Shown here: piece after piece, positions 15,338 through 23,599 of the stretch | Numbering within the stretch: the stretch's first letter is position 1 | Layout: each line of letters begins with the position of its first letter | Origin: Kangiellaceae bacterium | GTDB lineage: Bacteria; Pseudomonadota; Gammaproteobacteria; Enterobacterales; Kangiellaceae | Assembly: GCA_030590405.1 (NCBI GenBank) | Contig: JAUUYO010000010.1 | Location: 1 to 23,632, forward strand | Length of the DNA: 23,632 nt | Direction of reading: 5' to 3' | Made by a program: the position numbers and the translations under genes | Notes under the pieces: model-generated | What the model saw: the letters and a program-made list of their open reading frames with translations, nothing else | What the model was told of the DNA's origin: nothing | Database searches by the model: none

Positions 15338-15785
15338 GGAACCGTTGTCCATAGAGCATAATGATAGTTTATTAGTCTTGGATAACAGTGTTGTTATGCG
15401 ATGGATATTTGGTGATGGCTCGCAAAGCGACCTGAAGTTTGCGGTAGCAGTGTTAAAGCAAATGAAAATAGGCGGTTTGAAGGCTATTGTGCCGTCTCTG
15501 TGGGTCAGTGAATCCAGCTTCGTAGTCGCAAATTACGTGAAGAAACAGGAATTTTCTATGTCTTTAGCCTGTGAGAAACTAGCTAGGGCATTTGAATTAT
15601 TCAGCGTCATTGATAGTCGCTTTGATCCTGTTGAACTTTTTCAGTTTTCCATGGCGAACAACATTTCAAGTTATGACGCAAACTATGCATTGTTAGCAAA
15701 AAAATATGACTGTCCTTTGGCGACATTAGATAAAAAATTGCAAAAAGCGGTGATTAAATCTAAAGGGAAGCTGCTACAGTGTTGA
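15327..15785 (+). CDS. PIN-domain toxin, VapC-like
   Basis: Probable sequence-specific ribonuclease toxin. The 152-residue PIN fold shows the acidic active-site set: Asp in LLVLDNSVVMRW (residue 19), Glu in WVSESSFVV (62), and Asp residues in SSYDANYALLAKKYDCPLATLDKKL (about 117 and 135). The GTG start has GAAGGAAGGA just upstream and overlaps the antitoxin stop, which supports it; TTG at 15345 is an alternative. The family partner is usually VapB or Phd. The pair lies opposite to, and between, pilD and coaE and is the only plus-strand gene set in this block, suggesting transfer. Confidence 0.88.
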   Translation: MGYREPLSIEHNDSLLVLDNSVVMRWIFGDGSQSDLKFAVAVLKQMKIGGLKAIVPSLWVSESSFVVANYVKKQEFSMSLACEKLARAFELFSVIDSRFDPVELFQFSMANNISSYDANYALLAKKYDCPLATLDKKLQKAVIKSKGKLLQC

Positions 15786-15832
15786 ATAATGAAAGATCAG
15801 CAATAGAGATTCTGTAAATAATTCTGTGTAAC

Positions 15833-16735
15833 CTATAACCCAGAAAACGCCATATACTTGGCAATAATCACATCACCCCAAAGTAGTGTGATCCATCCAG
15901 CCACCGCCAAGTAGGGGCCAAACGGGATCTTAGTCTCTTTCCCCTTTTTTTGAATAGCCAATAACAAACCGCCAATAATCGCCCCCACACCAGCAGAAAG
16001 AATCACCACTAATCCCACCTGCTGCCAGCCAACCAGTGCCCCGATGACTGCCAATAGCTTAAAATCGCCATAACCCATGCCTTCTTTGCCAGTGATTAAT
16101 TTAAATAGCCAGTAGATACTCCAAAGGATGAGGTAGCCGACTAACGCGCCGATAACAGCATCTTGCAGAGAGATAAAAAGTGATTGAAATGAACAAAGCA
16201 AGGCAAACCAGACTAAAGGTAAGGTCATGGTGTCTGGCAGTATTTGGTGGTCGATATCAATAAAACTCATAGCTACAAAATAGCCAGTTATGACCAATGC
16301 AGCTAACAAAGGCCAACCAAAACCAAAATGATTGGCGGTTAGAGCGAAACAGATACCGGTTAATAATTCAACAAAAGGATAGCGGATCGATATTGGGTTT
16401 TTGCAATCTCTGCATTTGCCTTTTAGAAATAAGTAACTAATCAGCGGGATGTTTTCCAGACTGGTGATCTTATGACCGCACTTTGGACAAGCGGAGCGGG
16501 GCACCACTAGATTGAATTTTTCTGGTTGCTTATCAAATGGATCTTTTGGCGCGGATATTTTAAAGCCTCTGTCTTTGAGGATATCTTTGGCCATCTCTTC
16601 CCACTCTCTGAAAAGCATGATGGGGTAACGGAAGATGACGACGTTCAGGAAGCTGCCGACCAGTAGGCCGAAAATTAAGCAAATGGTAATTAGTACAGTT
16701 AGATTGGTTTCTAACACTAAGATGATGTTTTGCAT
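15833..16735 (-). CDS. pilD: Type IV prepilin peptidase / N-methyltransferase
   Basis: Inner-membrane aspartic protease that cleaves prepilin leaders (here PilA after Gly7) and methylates the new N-terminal Phe. The N-terminal membrane segment (about residues 10-35) is followed by the cytoplasmic methylase/zinc domain with Cys83, Cys86, Cys108 and Cys111 (CPKCG, CRDCK). The A24 catalytic aspartates are in FIDIDHQILPD (about residue 160) and GYGDFK (224). Several hydrophobic helices fill the rest. At 300 residues it is full length. It follows pilC by 158 bp on the same strand, and it may also process type II secretion pseudopilins. Confidence 0.95.
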   Translation of the reverse strand: MQNIILVLETNLTVLITICLIFGLLVGSFLNVVIFRYPIMLFREWEEMAKDILKDRGFKISAPKDPFDKQPEKFNLVVPRSACPKCGHKITSLENIPLISYLFLKGKCRDCKNPISIRYPFVELLTGICFALTANHFGFGWPLLAALVITGYFVAMSFIDIDHQILPDTMTLPLVWFALLCSFQSLFISLQDAVIGALVGYLILWSIYWLFKLITGKEGMGYGDFKLLAVIGALVGWQQVGLVVILSAGVGAIIGGLLLAIQKKGKETKIPFGPYLAVAGWITLLWGDVIIAKYMAFSGL

Positions 16736-16779
16736 AGAGGATTTAATTCCGGATTTGATAGGAGGATGGTCGTTATGTC

Positions 16780-16813
16780 AACAATGAGCGTTCTGAGTAG
16801 AAGGCTCATTGTT
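16780..16813. repeat. 10-bp perfect inverted repeat between pilC and pilD
   Basis: AACAATGAGC (16780-16789) and GCTCATTGTT (16804-16813) form a hairpin with a 14-base loop in the 158-bp gap. No U-tract follows on the minus strand, so it is not a typical terminator of pilC. It may be an attenuating or protective structure in the pilBCD message. Confidence 0.5.
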
Positions 16814-16893
16814 AAAATAAATACTTAATACTATTTTTTTACTAGAGCTAGGAACTGGCTCGCTCCGCCGATCCTGCTCCCTGAACAAGCGAC

Positions 16894-18167
16894 TTATATA
16901 ACTTGACCCATTTGAAATATTGGTAAATACATAGCTACTATAAGGCCACCAACTAATACGCCTAAAATTGACATAATCACCGGTTCTAATAATGAACTTA
17001 GTCCATCAACGGCATCATCGACCTGTTGTTCATAGATCTCTGCTACTTTACTTAGCATTGCGTCAATAGAACCAGATTCTTCACCTATCGCGATCATCTG
17101 CACAACCATATTTGGAAAAACACCAGTGGATTGCATCGCCATATTCATTTGCATACCGGTGGTTACGTCAGCCTTAATCTTAAGAATTGCATCCCTGTAT
17201 AGAGCATTGCCCGATGCTCCCGCCGCAGACTCCAACGCGTCAACTAGTGGGACACCAGCCGCAAATGTCGTCGACAAGGTTCTAGTGAATCTAGCAATCG
17301 CGGCTTTATGCAGAATTTCTCCGATAACGGGCGTTTTTAATAATGCCTTATCCTGTCGATCACGCATAGCTTTCGATTTCTCTAACATTTTCTTATATAT
17401 AATAACGAAGCCAATTGTGCCAAACAAAAACATCCACCAATAGGCAACCATAAAATCAGAAATCCCCATTACGAATAATGTAAAGGCAGGTAATTGTGCA
17501 CCAAATCCTTCAAAAATTTCAGCAAACTGTGGCACAACTTTGACTAATAGAATAGATGTTACGATTGCAGCGATAGCAAGAACTGCAATTGGATAGTTTA
17601 GGGCTTTTTTAATTTTGGATTTTAATGCTTCACTTTTTTCTTTGTACATTGCTATTCTATCAAGCATTCCCTCCAAAGAACCTGATTGTTCTCCAGCATC
17701 AACCAAATCACAAAATAAATCATCGAATTGTTTAGGATGTTTTCTTAAGGAATCCGCCATAGTTTGTCCTGACTCGATGTCCGCTTTATTCCTAGCAGTA
17801 AATCTTGAACTAATGGTTTTTCATTTCCTCTTCCTATAATATCAAACGACTGTACAAGGGGCACACCGGCTTTCATCATTGTGGCAATTTGGCGAGAGAA
17901 CATCGCGACATCGGATGCTTCTATAGGCTTTCCTTTGCCTCCACCAAACATAGGAGAGGCGATCTTATTGACCTTTAACGGACTAATGCCTTGTTTACGA
18001 AGCTGCGCTTTGATGATTGCTGGAGTTTCAGCAGTCATTTCTCCTTTGACTTTTTGTCCCTTTTTGTCAGCACCTTCCCATTTGAATTTAAATTGTTTAG
18101 GCGCTTTTGCTGCTTTCGACCGTTTAACGGTGGCCTTTCTGTCTTTTTTAATCGCTTGGACAGCCAT
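16894..18167 (-). pseudogene. pilC: pilC, inner-membrane platform protein, frameshifted
   Basis: PilC (GspF family) is the inner-membrane platform for type IV pilus assembly. The reading frame is split. 18167-17745 encodes the N-terminal 140 codons, correct through GRGNEKPLVQDLLLGIK and then off-frame to a stop; 17760-16894 continues in another frame as MADSLRKHPKQFDDLF... to the end. Reading GIKADIESGQTMADS across the joint needs one extra A where the minus strand has AAA (17787-17785), so one base was lost from an A-run. Restored, the protein is about 424 residues, the usual size, with both GspF repeats and the hydrophobic segments intact. AAGGA precedes the ATG by about seven bases. Loss should abolish pili unless it is a sequencing error or slippage corrects it. 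Confidence 0.85.
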
Positions 18168-18283
18168 AAGAGAATCCTTCAGTAAAAAACAGTCGCGAGA
18201 CTCGAGTTACGAGTTACGAGACCTAAAAATTATTAATTAGTAATAAGCTAACGACTAAAAATTTAGTGTTGAGAACTTAGTTT

Positions 18284-19999
18284 TTAGTGCTGTGTCACAC
18301 GGCTGACTTCTTCAAGAGAAGTCACTCCTTGCATGACTTTTCTTAACGCAGAACGGTGTAAATCATCTACTCCCTCTTTTTCTGCTTGGTTGGCAATATC
18401 GAGTGCATTTCCGCCTTCCATTAGTATTTGTCCCATTGCCGCTGAAAACTTCATTACTTGGTAAACACCAACACGTCCTTTATAGCCGTTTGTACATTTA
18501 TCACAACCGACTGGTTCATAGTTTTTAAAGGTTCCTATTTCTTCTGGCTTGAAACCGGCTTCAAGGTAGATATCTTTGGGGAGTTTAACTTCATTTTTGC
18601 AGTTGTCACAAAGCCTTCTCGCTAGTCGTTGTGCAATCACTAAATTGACACTGGTTGCAATATTAAAGGCAGGAACCCCCATATTAATCATTCGCGTAAT
18701 GGTTTCTGGCGCGCTATTAGTATGCAATGTTGATAAAACTAAATGGCCTGTTTGCGCGGCTTTTATAGCAATTTCTGCTGTTTCTAAGTCTCGGATCTCA
18801 CCAACTAGTACAATATCTGGATCTTGACGTAAGAATGACCGTAATGCTGACGCAAAGGTTAGGCCTTGTTTGGGGTTAACATTTACCTGATTAACTCCTT
18901 CCAAATTGATTTCTACCGGATCTTCAGCAGTTGAAATATTGGTCTCTACTGTATTGATAATGTTTACTGCAGTATACAAAGAAACTGTCTTACCACTACC
19001 CGTGGGGCCTGTAACTAAAACCATTCCTTGTGGTTTATGAATAGCCTCCATAAATAATTTTTTTTGTTCTTCTTCATATCCCAGTACGTCAATTCCAAGC
19101 TGTGCAGCTGCGGAATCTAATATCCGCATTACGATTTTTTCACCGAATAATGTCGGTAATGTGCTCACACGAAAGTCAATGGATTTCGTTTTAGATAGCT
19201 TAAGTTTTATTCTACCATCCTGTGGAACGCGCTTCTCAGAAATATCTAATCGGGACATAACTTTAAGTCTGGCCGCTATTCTTACCGATAAATTGATCGG
19301 TGGGCTGGCAACTTCCGAAAGGATTCCATCAATTCTAAACCGAACTCGATACCTCTTCTCATAGGGTTCAAAGTGAAGATCGGAGGCACCTTTTTTAATG
19401 GCATCAAGCAAGATTTTATTGACGAATCGGACGATAGGGGCTTCATCAGCAGCAGAATCATCATCTTCTTTGTTTGCATCTTCATCTACAGTTTCTAAAT
19501 CTAAATCGTCAAAAGCATCGTCACCGAAGTTGCCCATATCTTCGCTTTCTTTTTCTTCTATTATTTTATCGATCAGGGAAGTTAGTTTGGATTCTTCTAG
19601 CAATACAGCTTCTGTAGTTAATCCTGAATGAAACTTGAATTCATCTAATGCGGATAAATTTGTCGGATCTGAAACTCCAACGTAAAGTCTTTTGCCTCTC
19701 TTAAATAAAGGGATAGCATGATGTTTTTTTATTAAAGATTCGCTTACGGATGAAGTGGCTATTTGCTCAAAATCTATAGCATTTACATCAAAAAGCGGGA
19801 CGCCGAATTCGACCGAAGCTGCTACAGCTATGGATTTAGAATCAGCGAAATTGTTTTCAACCAGATAAGAAACCAGGTTGACTTTATTCTTTTGTGCATT
19901 CGCTACGGCATCTAAAGCTGTAGGTTCGTCTAGGAAGCCATCTTGAATGAGTTTTCTCGCAAGACCACTTAATATAAGGTTAGGTTGAGCTGTTGCCAT
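18284..19999 (-). CDS. pilB: Type IV pilus assembly ATPase PilB
   Basis: Hexameric cytoplasmic ATPase that drives pilus extension. The 571-residue protein has an N-terminal MshEN-type domain (1-145) that may bind c-di-GMP and an acidic linker (150-185). The GspE/PilT core follows with Walker A GPTGSGKT (331-338), the Asp box, Walker B-like DPDIVLVGEIRD (393-404) and the His box THLVLSTLHTN-like region (417-428). It also has a tetracysteine zinc site (Cys464, Cys467, Cys499, Cys502). The ATG has no clear ribosome site. The pilC gene follows after 116 bp. A TATAAT-containing promoter lies just upstream, and a transposon-like element sits beyond it. Confidence 0.97.
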   Translation of the reverse strand: MATAQPNLILSGLARKLIQDGFLDEPTALDAVANAQKNKVNLVSYLVENNFADSKSIAVAASVEFGVPLFDVNAIDFEQIATSSVSESLIKKHHAIPLFKRGKRLYVGVSDPTNLSALDEFKFHSGLTTEAVLLEESKLTSLIDKIIEEKESEDMGNFGDDAFDDLDLETVDEDANKEDDDSAADEAPIVRFVNKILLDAIKKGASDLHFEPYEKRYRVRFRIDGILSEVASPPINLSVRIAARLKVMSRLDISEKRVPQDGRIKLKLSKTKSIDFRVSTLPTLFGEKIVMRILDSAAAQLGIDVLGYEEEQKKLFMEAIHKPQGMVLVTGPTGSGKTVSLYTAVNIINTVETNISTAEDPVEINLEGVNQVNVNPKQGLTFASALRSFLRQDPDIVLVGEIRDLETAEIAIKAAQTGHLVLSTLHTNSAPETITRMINMGVPAFNIATSVNLVIAQRLARRLCDNCKNEVKLPKDIYLEAGFKPEEIGTFKNYEPVGCDKCTNGYKGRVGVYQVMKFSAAMGQILMEGGNALDIANQAEKEGVDDLHRSALRKVMQGVTSLEEVSRVTQH

Positions 20000-20041
20000 A
20001 AATATGAATTTAATGTTTATCTTTATGAGAGTCTACTATCG

Positions 20042-20070
20042 ATTATAGTAGTTTTTAGTGTTTTTAACAC
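20042..20070 (-). promoter_or_regulatory. Candidate pilB promoter
   Basis: On the minus strand a perfect TATAAT (20047-20042) lies 43 bp before the pilB ATG. A poor -35 (GTGTTA) stands 17 bases upstream, inside a small GTGTT/AACAC hairpin. The 580-bp element starts about 50 bp beyond. Confidence 0.45.
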
Positions 20071-20121
20071 GTTTTTAATCTAAAAATATCGTTTAATAAC
20101 GTTAGGTTATAGGTTAATGTG

Positions 20122-20701
20122 GTAACTTCTCAATAAGTCGGGGCGTATGGTTCCTCGTTCCCATGCTCTTACATGGAAATGCATACGGAACTCAACGTTG
20201 GAATAGTTGGTTTTATTTAGGTTTAAACTGGAACAATGGTAGTAGCACGTTCTTTGATCAGTTCGGGTAAATATCCAACGCCCTGCTCACCAGCCCCAGG
20301 GGCGGATCATGCTTTTAGTTATATACAACTGTTTTTTGATCGCCAATCAATCTAGAAATTAAATGAACTTTTAGCGTTTCACCGGATCTTGTCTCACTGT
20401 TTTTTTAGGCGCAAATTAACCGCCTGAGCGATCATTTAAGGGGGGTGAGAAATTTTATGGTGAGAGGGGTATGCCGAGAAAAGAATAAGATCAGCTTGGA
20501 GGTTTGTAGGATCTTGAGTGTAGGAAATAACCACAACTTGCTCATCAACTTAATTTTTGACATTTTCACGAAAAAATCTGTCAAGTAAAAAATGGACTAT
20601 TTAACGAATCAATAACGATATTTTTGATTATTTCTCTCGGAACAATGAACTTAGATTTATATAAATCAACTATCCTTTGCCCCGACTTATTGAGAAGTTA
20701 C
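20122..20701. mobile_element. 580-bp MITE-like element with 23-bp perfect inverted repeats
   Basis: The ends 20122-20144 (GTAACTTCTC..GTCGGGGC) and 20679-20701 are perfect 23-bp inverted copies. They are flanked by the identical 8-bp direct repeat TTAATGTG (20114-20121 and 20702-20709), a target-site duplication. GTAA termini with 8-bp duplications are typical of the IS66 family, so this is best read as a non-autonomous IS66-type derivative; ISL3-like origin is less likely. No transposase-length frame is present; short frames end quickly. A GTTCCCATGCTC-type palindrome lies near the left end. It accounts for most of the gap between pilA and pilB. Confidence 0.88.
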
Positions 20702-20813
20702 TTAATGTGTATTTACTCTACTTATAAATTGTTCATAGGTATTATTCGGTCAGTAGCCGTTTTCAGATAAATTGAATATTCGTTAATTTTGGAAATGCAG
20801 TCAATTGGCGTAA

Positions 20814-20844
20814 TAAAAAAAGGGCTGACAATAGCCCTTTTTTG
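20814..20844 (-). terminator. Rho-independent terminator of pilA
   Basis: On the minus strand AAAAAAGGGCT, an ATTGTC loop and AGCCCTTTTTT form a GC-cored stem ending in a run of seven T. It starts 20 bp past the pilA stop, which should make pilA a separate, abundant short transcript. Confidence 0.92.
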
Positions 20845-20863
20845 CTCAATTTATGTTAATAAA

Positions 20864-21376
20864 TTAATTACGACAATTAGAGGGTAAATATCTATTATCG
20901 ATGCTAGTAAGTGTACTTGCAAGAGGTGTTGTTCCGCCGCCAGTAGATGCTGGTGGATTTGTACTACAAGCCCAAGCGACAGTACCTGAAGAGTTGATAT
21001 CTGTTACACCATTGCCTTGGATTGACGGCATAAAGCCAAGTACATTACCAGCTGTAAGTTGAGCTATACCACCCAATGTTACGGAAATTTCTCCGGTGAC
21101 AGCATTAACACTCACAGCCGAAATTTTATCGGTTAATAGGTCTGGCTCTTCAATACCTATTTGAACTGAGTATCTTGCGATACCTGCCACTCCACGATCA
21201 GAAAATGCTTCCACGACGCCAACTTTCAACGCACTAGCTGCAATGGCTCCTTCAGAAACTTTTGTCCTAACCGTATAATCCTGATAAGCAGGCAATGCGA
21301 TTGCCGCCAAAATACCAATAATCGCAATAACGATCATCAATTCAATTAATGTAAAACCTGATTGTGCTTTTTTCAT
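20864..21376 (-). CDS. pilA: Type IV major pilin PilA
   Basis: Structural subunit of the type IVa pilus. The short leader MKKAQSG is cleaved by PilD before Phe8. The hydrophobic N-terminal helix FTLIELMIVIAIIGILAAIA carries the conserved Glu at mature position 5. Tyr residues and a four-strand globular domain follow, with the C-terminal D-loop closed by Cys137 (VAWACST) and Cys168 (LPSNC). Between them is a Gly/Thr-rich loop (PPASTGGGTTPL), likely surface exposed and variable. At 170 residues it is slightly long for the class. GAGGA lies about seven bases before the ATG, a sigma-54 promoter lies upstream and a strong terminator downstream. The assembly genes pilB-pilC-pilD follow on the same strand beyond the mobile element. 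Confidence 0.96.
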   Translation of the reverse strand: MKKAQSGFTLIELMIVIAIIGILAAIALPAYQDYTVRTKVSEGAIAASALKVGVVEAFSDRGVAGIARYSVQIGIEEPDLLTDKISAVSVNAVTGEISVTLGGIAQLTAGNVLGFMPSIQGNGVTDINSSGTVAWACSTNPPASTGGGTTPLASTLTSIDNRYLPSNCRN

Positions 21377-21403
21377 AGGTAAATCCTCTGTTAGTTAAAT
21401 TAA

Positions 21404-21475
21404 ATGTTTCAAGGAAATAGGCTTCCTTAATTACAAAAATGTCCTTATAAAACGTAGACTATTTCTTTGAAACAT
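21404..21475 (-). promoter_or_regulatory. Long inverted repeat in the pilA mRNA leader
   Basis: 21404-21420 and 21459-21475 are 17-bp complementary arms with one mismatch and a 38-base loop. On the minus strand they lie between the sigma-54 promoter and the pilA start, ending 28 bases before the ATG. The transcript leader would fold into a long stem that could stabilise pilA mRNA or control its translation. Confidence 0.65.
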
Positions 21476-21504
21476 CAAGAAAAAATCTTAGTAGTTCTGT
21501 TAAA

Positions 21505-21520
21505 TGCAAAGATGATGCCA
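21505..21520 (-). promoter_or_regulatory. Sigma-54 (-24/-12) promoter of pilA
   Basis: The minus strand reads TGGCATCATCTTTGCA: GG and GC are separated by exactly ten bases, as RpoN promoters require, with TTTGCA matching the -12 element. Transcription should start near 21494, giving a leader of about 118 bases. PilR/PilS control of pilA through sigma-54 is established in several gammaproteobacteria; those genes are not in the window. Confidence 0.75.
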
Positions 21521-21915
21521 TGGTAGAGCTATTTGGTGCAAAAATAAGGGGGCGTGGAGTGAAAATATAAATGTGAGAGCAAGGTGATAAAAAATTCAAT
21601 TATAACAATGGATTAGTTGTTATAAGCTTAGTTTGGTAGGCGTTCTTATTAATATGTTAATGTGACTTACGTCTCAAACATTTCCGGTTTGATTAAATGA
21701 ATGTATGGTTCAAGGTGCTTCTCCATCAAGATGAGGTGACATTCTGCGTCACTAAAAGGCAAGCGGTGTCACATTTTGGTACGTGCAGGTATAAGTGCAG
21801 TAAGAGCATTCATTTGCGACGAGTTGTGAGAAAGAGATAAAAACATATAGTGATTTAGAGGGGAAAGGACGAAGAAAATAAATGAGTCAAGTTGGCTATG
21901 CTATTTTTTTTTGCT
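21521..21915. other. Non-coding region upstream of the pilA promoter
   Basis: About 400 bp without a recognisable gene. It contains a perfect 9-bp inverted repeat TTATAACAA/TTGTTATAA with an 8-base loop (21600-21625), and GTGAC/GTCAC-type repeats around 21735-21775 that could be activator sites for the sigma-54 promoter. Nothing else stands out. Confidence 0.5.
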
Positions 21916-22506
21916 TCATTCCGTTTTTTGCACTTCAAGAAACTCAGCCATATCCTGATTAACAACCCGATGGTAAACTTCCTCCACAGATAAAGTTAGC
22001 TCAATAGATTCAAATAAAATATCATCTCCCAGAAAATAGTGGGTAGGCCGCCATTGGTCGCTTTTGCGGTAAACGGTAACGTCCACAAAATCTTGTTCAA
22101 TTAGAGCATATTCTTTTAAACTCGGTATATTGATGTATTCCATGCGCTTGATTTGTTCGTCTATTTTGCGAGTTGAACGAGAAATGACTTCGACCAGAAT
22201 TGTCGGATTTTCTGTATAATATTCATTTTCAGTATCATCATCGCAGACTACCATGCAGTCTGGATAACGGTAGTTTCCCGTTGGCGTTCTTACTTTAATA
22301 TCAGAACCAAAAGGCTCACATGGAGAGTCTTTTAATCCGATATTTAGTAGAGAGGAAATGTTAAGAGATATACGTTCATGATTTTTGCTGGCTCCTGCCA
22401 TAGCAAAGACTTGCCCGTCAACGAATTCGTGCTTAAAATCAGCAGCTAATTCGCCTTTGAGATATTCCTCTTCGCTGATTTTGTTTTTTAGATTAACGGT
22501 AGGCAT
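21916..22506 (-). CDS. Uma2-family (DUF820) putative endonuclease
   Basis: Small PD-(D/E)xK-fold protein of unknown biological role. In 196 residues it shows the Uma2 signatures EFVDGQVFAMAGAS near the N-terminus, SDIKVRT, YPDCMVVCDD (candidate catalytic Asp83) and PTILVEVISRSTRKID (Glu and a downstream Lys), then KRMEYINIPSLKEYALIEQD. GGAAA lies about eight bases before the ATG. It stands alone between nadC and pilA, where relatives have no gene, so it is probably an acquired cargo gene. Members are abundant in cyanobacteria and scattered elsewhere, often next to mobile DNA. Nuclease activity is predicted, not shown. Confidence 0.85.
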   Translation of the reverse strand: MPTVNLKNKISEEEYLKGELAADFKHEFVDGQVFAMAGASKNHERISLNISSLLNIGLKDSPCEPFGSDIKVRTPTGNYRYPDCMVVCDDDTENEYYTENPTILVEVISRSTRKIDEQIKRMEYINIPSLKEYALIEQDFVDVTVYRKSDQWRPTHYFLGDDILFESIELTLSVEEVYHRVVNQDMAEFLEVQKTE

Positions 22507-22541
22507 AAGGTGTTTCCAGTCGTTTGATTACGAAAATAAGT

Positions 22542-23441
22542 TTAACCCAACTGAACCCGCAAAGACAAATCCACCGCTTTAATGTCCTTAGTCAACGCGC
22601 CAACAGAGATATAATCAACCCCAGTTCCAGCAATATCAGCAATAGTAGCCAAATTCACATTACCAGAAGCTTCTAACTTGGCTTGTCCCTTCCGCCGTTC
22701 ACTTTTGTCAACAATAGAGCGCGCTTCTCGCATATCCGCAAGACTAAAATTATCCAACATAATCACTTCGGCGTTACCGGCTAACGCCTGGTATAATTCA
22801 TCTATCGATTCAACCTCAATTTCTAGTAACTTATCAGGGTGGTTAGTGATCGCTTGCTTTAAAGCTTGCTCTATCCCACCACAAGCCATAATATGGTTTT
22901 CTTTGATCAAGAAAGCATCGGACAGGCCAATACGGTGATTAGTGCCGCCGCCGCAAGAAACGGCGTATTTTTGCCCAAAACGCATCCCTGGGATGGTTTT
23001 TCTGGTATCTAACAGATGGCATGTATCACTGTTCATTGTTTTTATGTATTGTTGAGTCAAGGTGGCGGTGGCAGATAACGACTGAAGAAAATTCATCGCG
23101 CTTCGTTCGCCTGTCAGCATTTGTCTGGCATTTCCAGATAGCTCGCAGATCTCTTGGTCTGCTTGCATGGACTCGCCGTCTCTAAGTAACCATTTTATAT
23201 CAACCCTATTTTTATTTTTGTCGTTAGTTGCCAATATCTCAAAAATCGTCTCTACCCAGCGAGTTCCGCAAAGGATGCCATTTTCACGGGTAATGAGTTT
23301 CGCGGTGGCGTTGCAATCGGCAGCGATAAGCTCTGCGGTGATGTCGCAGTTGTGTTTACCACCCAGATCTTCTTCCAGGGCAAATTGGCACATTTGCTCG
23401 ATTTCATGAGTAAGCAGTCGGTTAAATACTGATTGTTCCAA
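22542..23441 (-). CDS. nadC: Nicotinate-nucleotide pyrophosphorylase (quinolinate phosphoribosyltransferase)
   Basis: De novo NAD synthesis: quinolinate plus PRPP gives nicotinate mononucleotide, CO2 and pyrophosphate. The 299-residue protein carries ALEEDLGG..CDITAELI, the substrate loop LDTRKTIPGMR, GGGTNHRIGLSDAFLIKENH, EVESIDEL, IMLDNFS, LEASGNV and GVDYISVGALT, all typical of NadC. The frame opens at TTG (23441) with GGA about nine bases upstream. The next ATG is Met17, which would remove part of the conserved N-terminal helix, so TTG is preferred. nadC next to pilA is a common gammaproteobacterial order. Confidence 0.95.
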   Translation of the reverse strand: MEQSVFNRLLTHEIEQMCQFALEEDLGGKHNCDITAELIAADCNATAKLITRENGILCGTRWVETIFEILATNDKNKNRVDIKWLLRDGESMQADQEICELSGNARQMLTGERSAMNFLQSLSATATLTQQYIKTMNSDTCHLLDTRKTIPGMRFGQKYAVSCGGGTNHRIGLSDAFLIKENHIMACGGIEQALKQAITNHPDKLLEIEVESIDELYQALAGNAEVIMLDNFSLADMREARSIVDKSERRKGQAKLEASGNVNLATIADIAGTGVDYISVGALTKDIKAVDLSLRVQLG

Positions 23442-23470
23442 TTTATTATTCCGTTGAGATCATGGATTTT

Positions 23471-23544
23471 CAGCATTCTAACAATTTTTGGGGACTAAAG
23501 AACCCCAAAAAAACGCATATAGCCTAACAAAACATAGAATGCTG
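23471..23544. promoter_or_regulatory. Nested inverted repeats upstream of nadC
   Basis: Outer perfect 10-bp arms CAGCATTCTA (23471-23480) and TAGAATGCTG (23535-23544) enclose an inner perfect stem TTTTTGGGG/CCCCAAAAA (23485-23493 and 23503-23511, 9-base loop). They lie 30-100 bp upstream of nadC. The stem is followed by A, not T, on both strands, so it is not a terminator; it may be a regulator site or a structured leader. Confidence 0.5.
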
Positions 23545-23599
23545 TCTACCCAAATCCCTATTTAGAGTTCTTAACTCACCCAAAATCGATTTGCTGGTT

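Noticed and set aside
16780..16813. Hairpin as terminator separating pilC from pilD
   Set aside because: No U-run follows on the minus strand and the loop is long.
17745..17800. Programmed -1 frameshift in pilC
   Set aside because: The local sequence A-ATA-AAG is not a classical slippery heptamer and no stimulatory structure is evident; a lost A explains it more simply.
20122..20701. A hidden transposase gene in the mobile element
   Set aside because: All frames inside are short and interrupted; I could not match any to a transposase motif.
21657..21664. Third TTAATGTG copy upstream of pilA as a trace of another insertion
   Set aside because: An 8-bp match alone is expected by chance and no inverted ends lie next to it.
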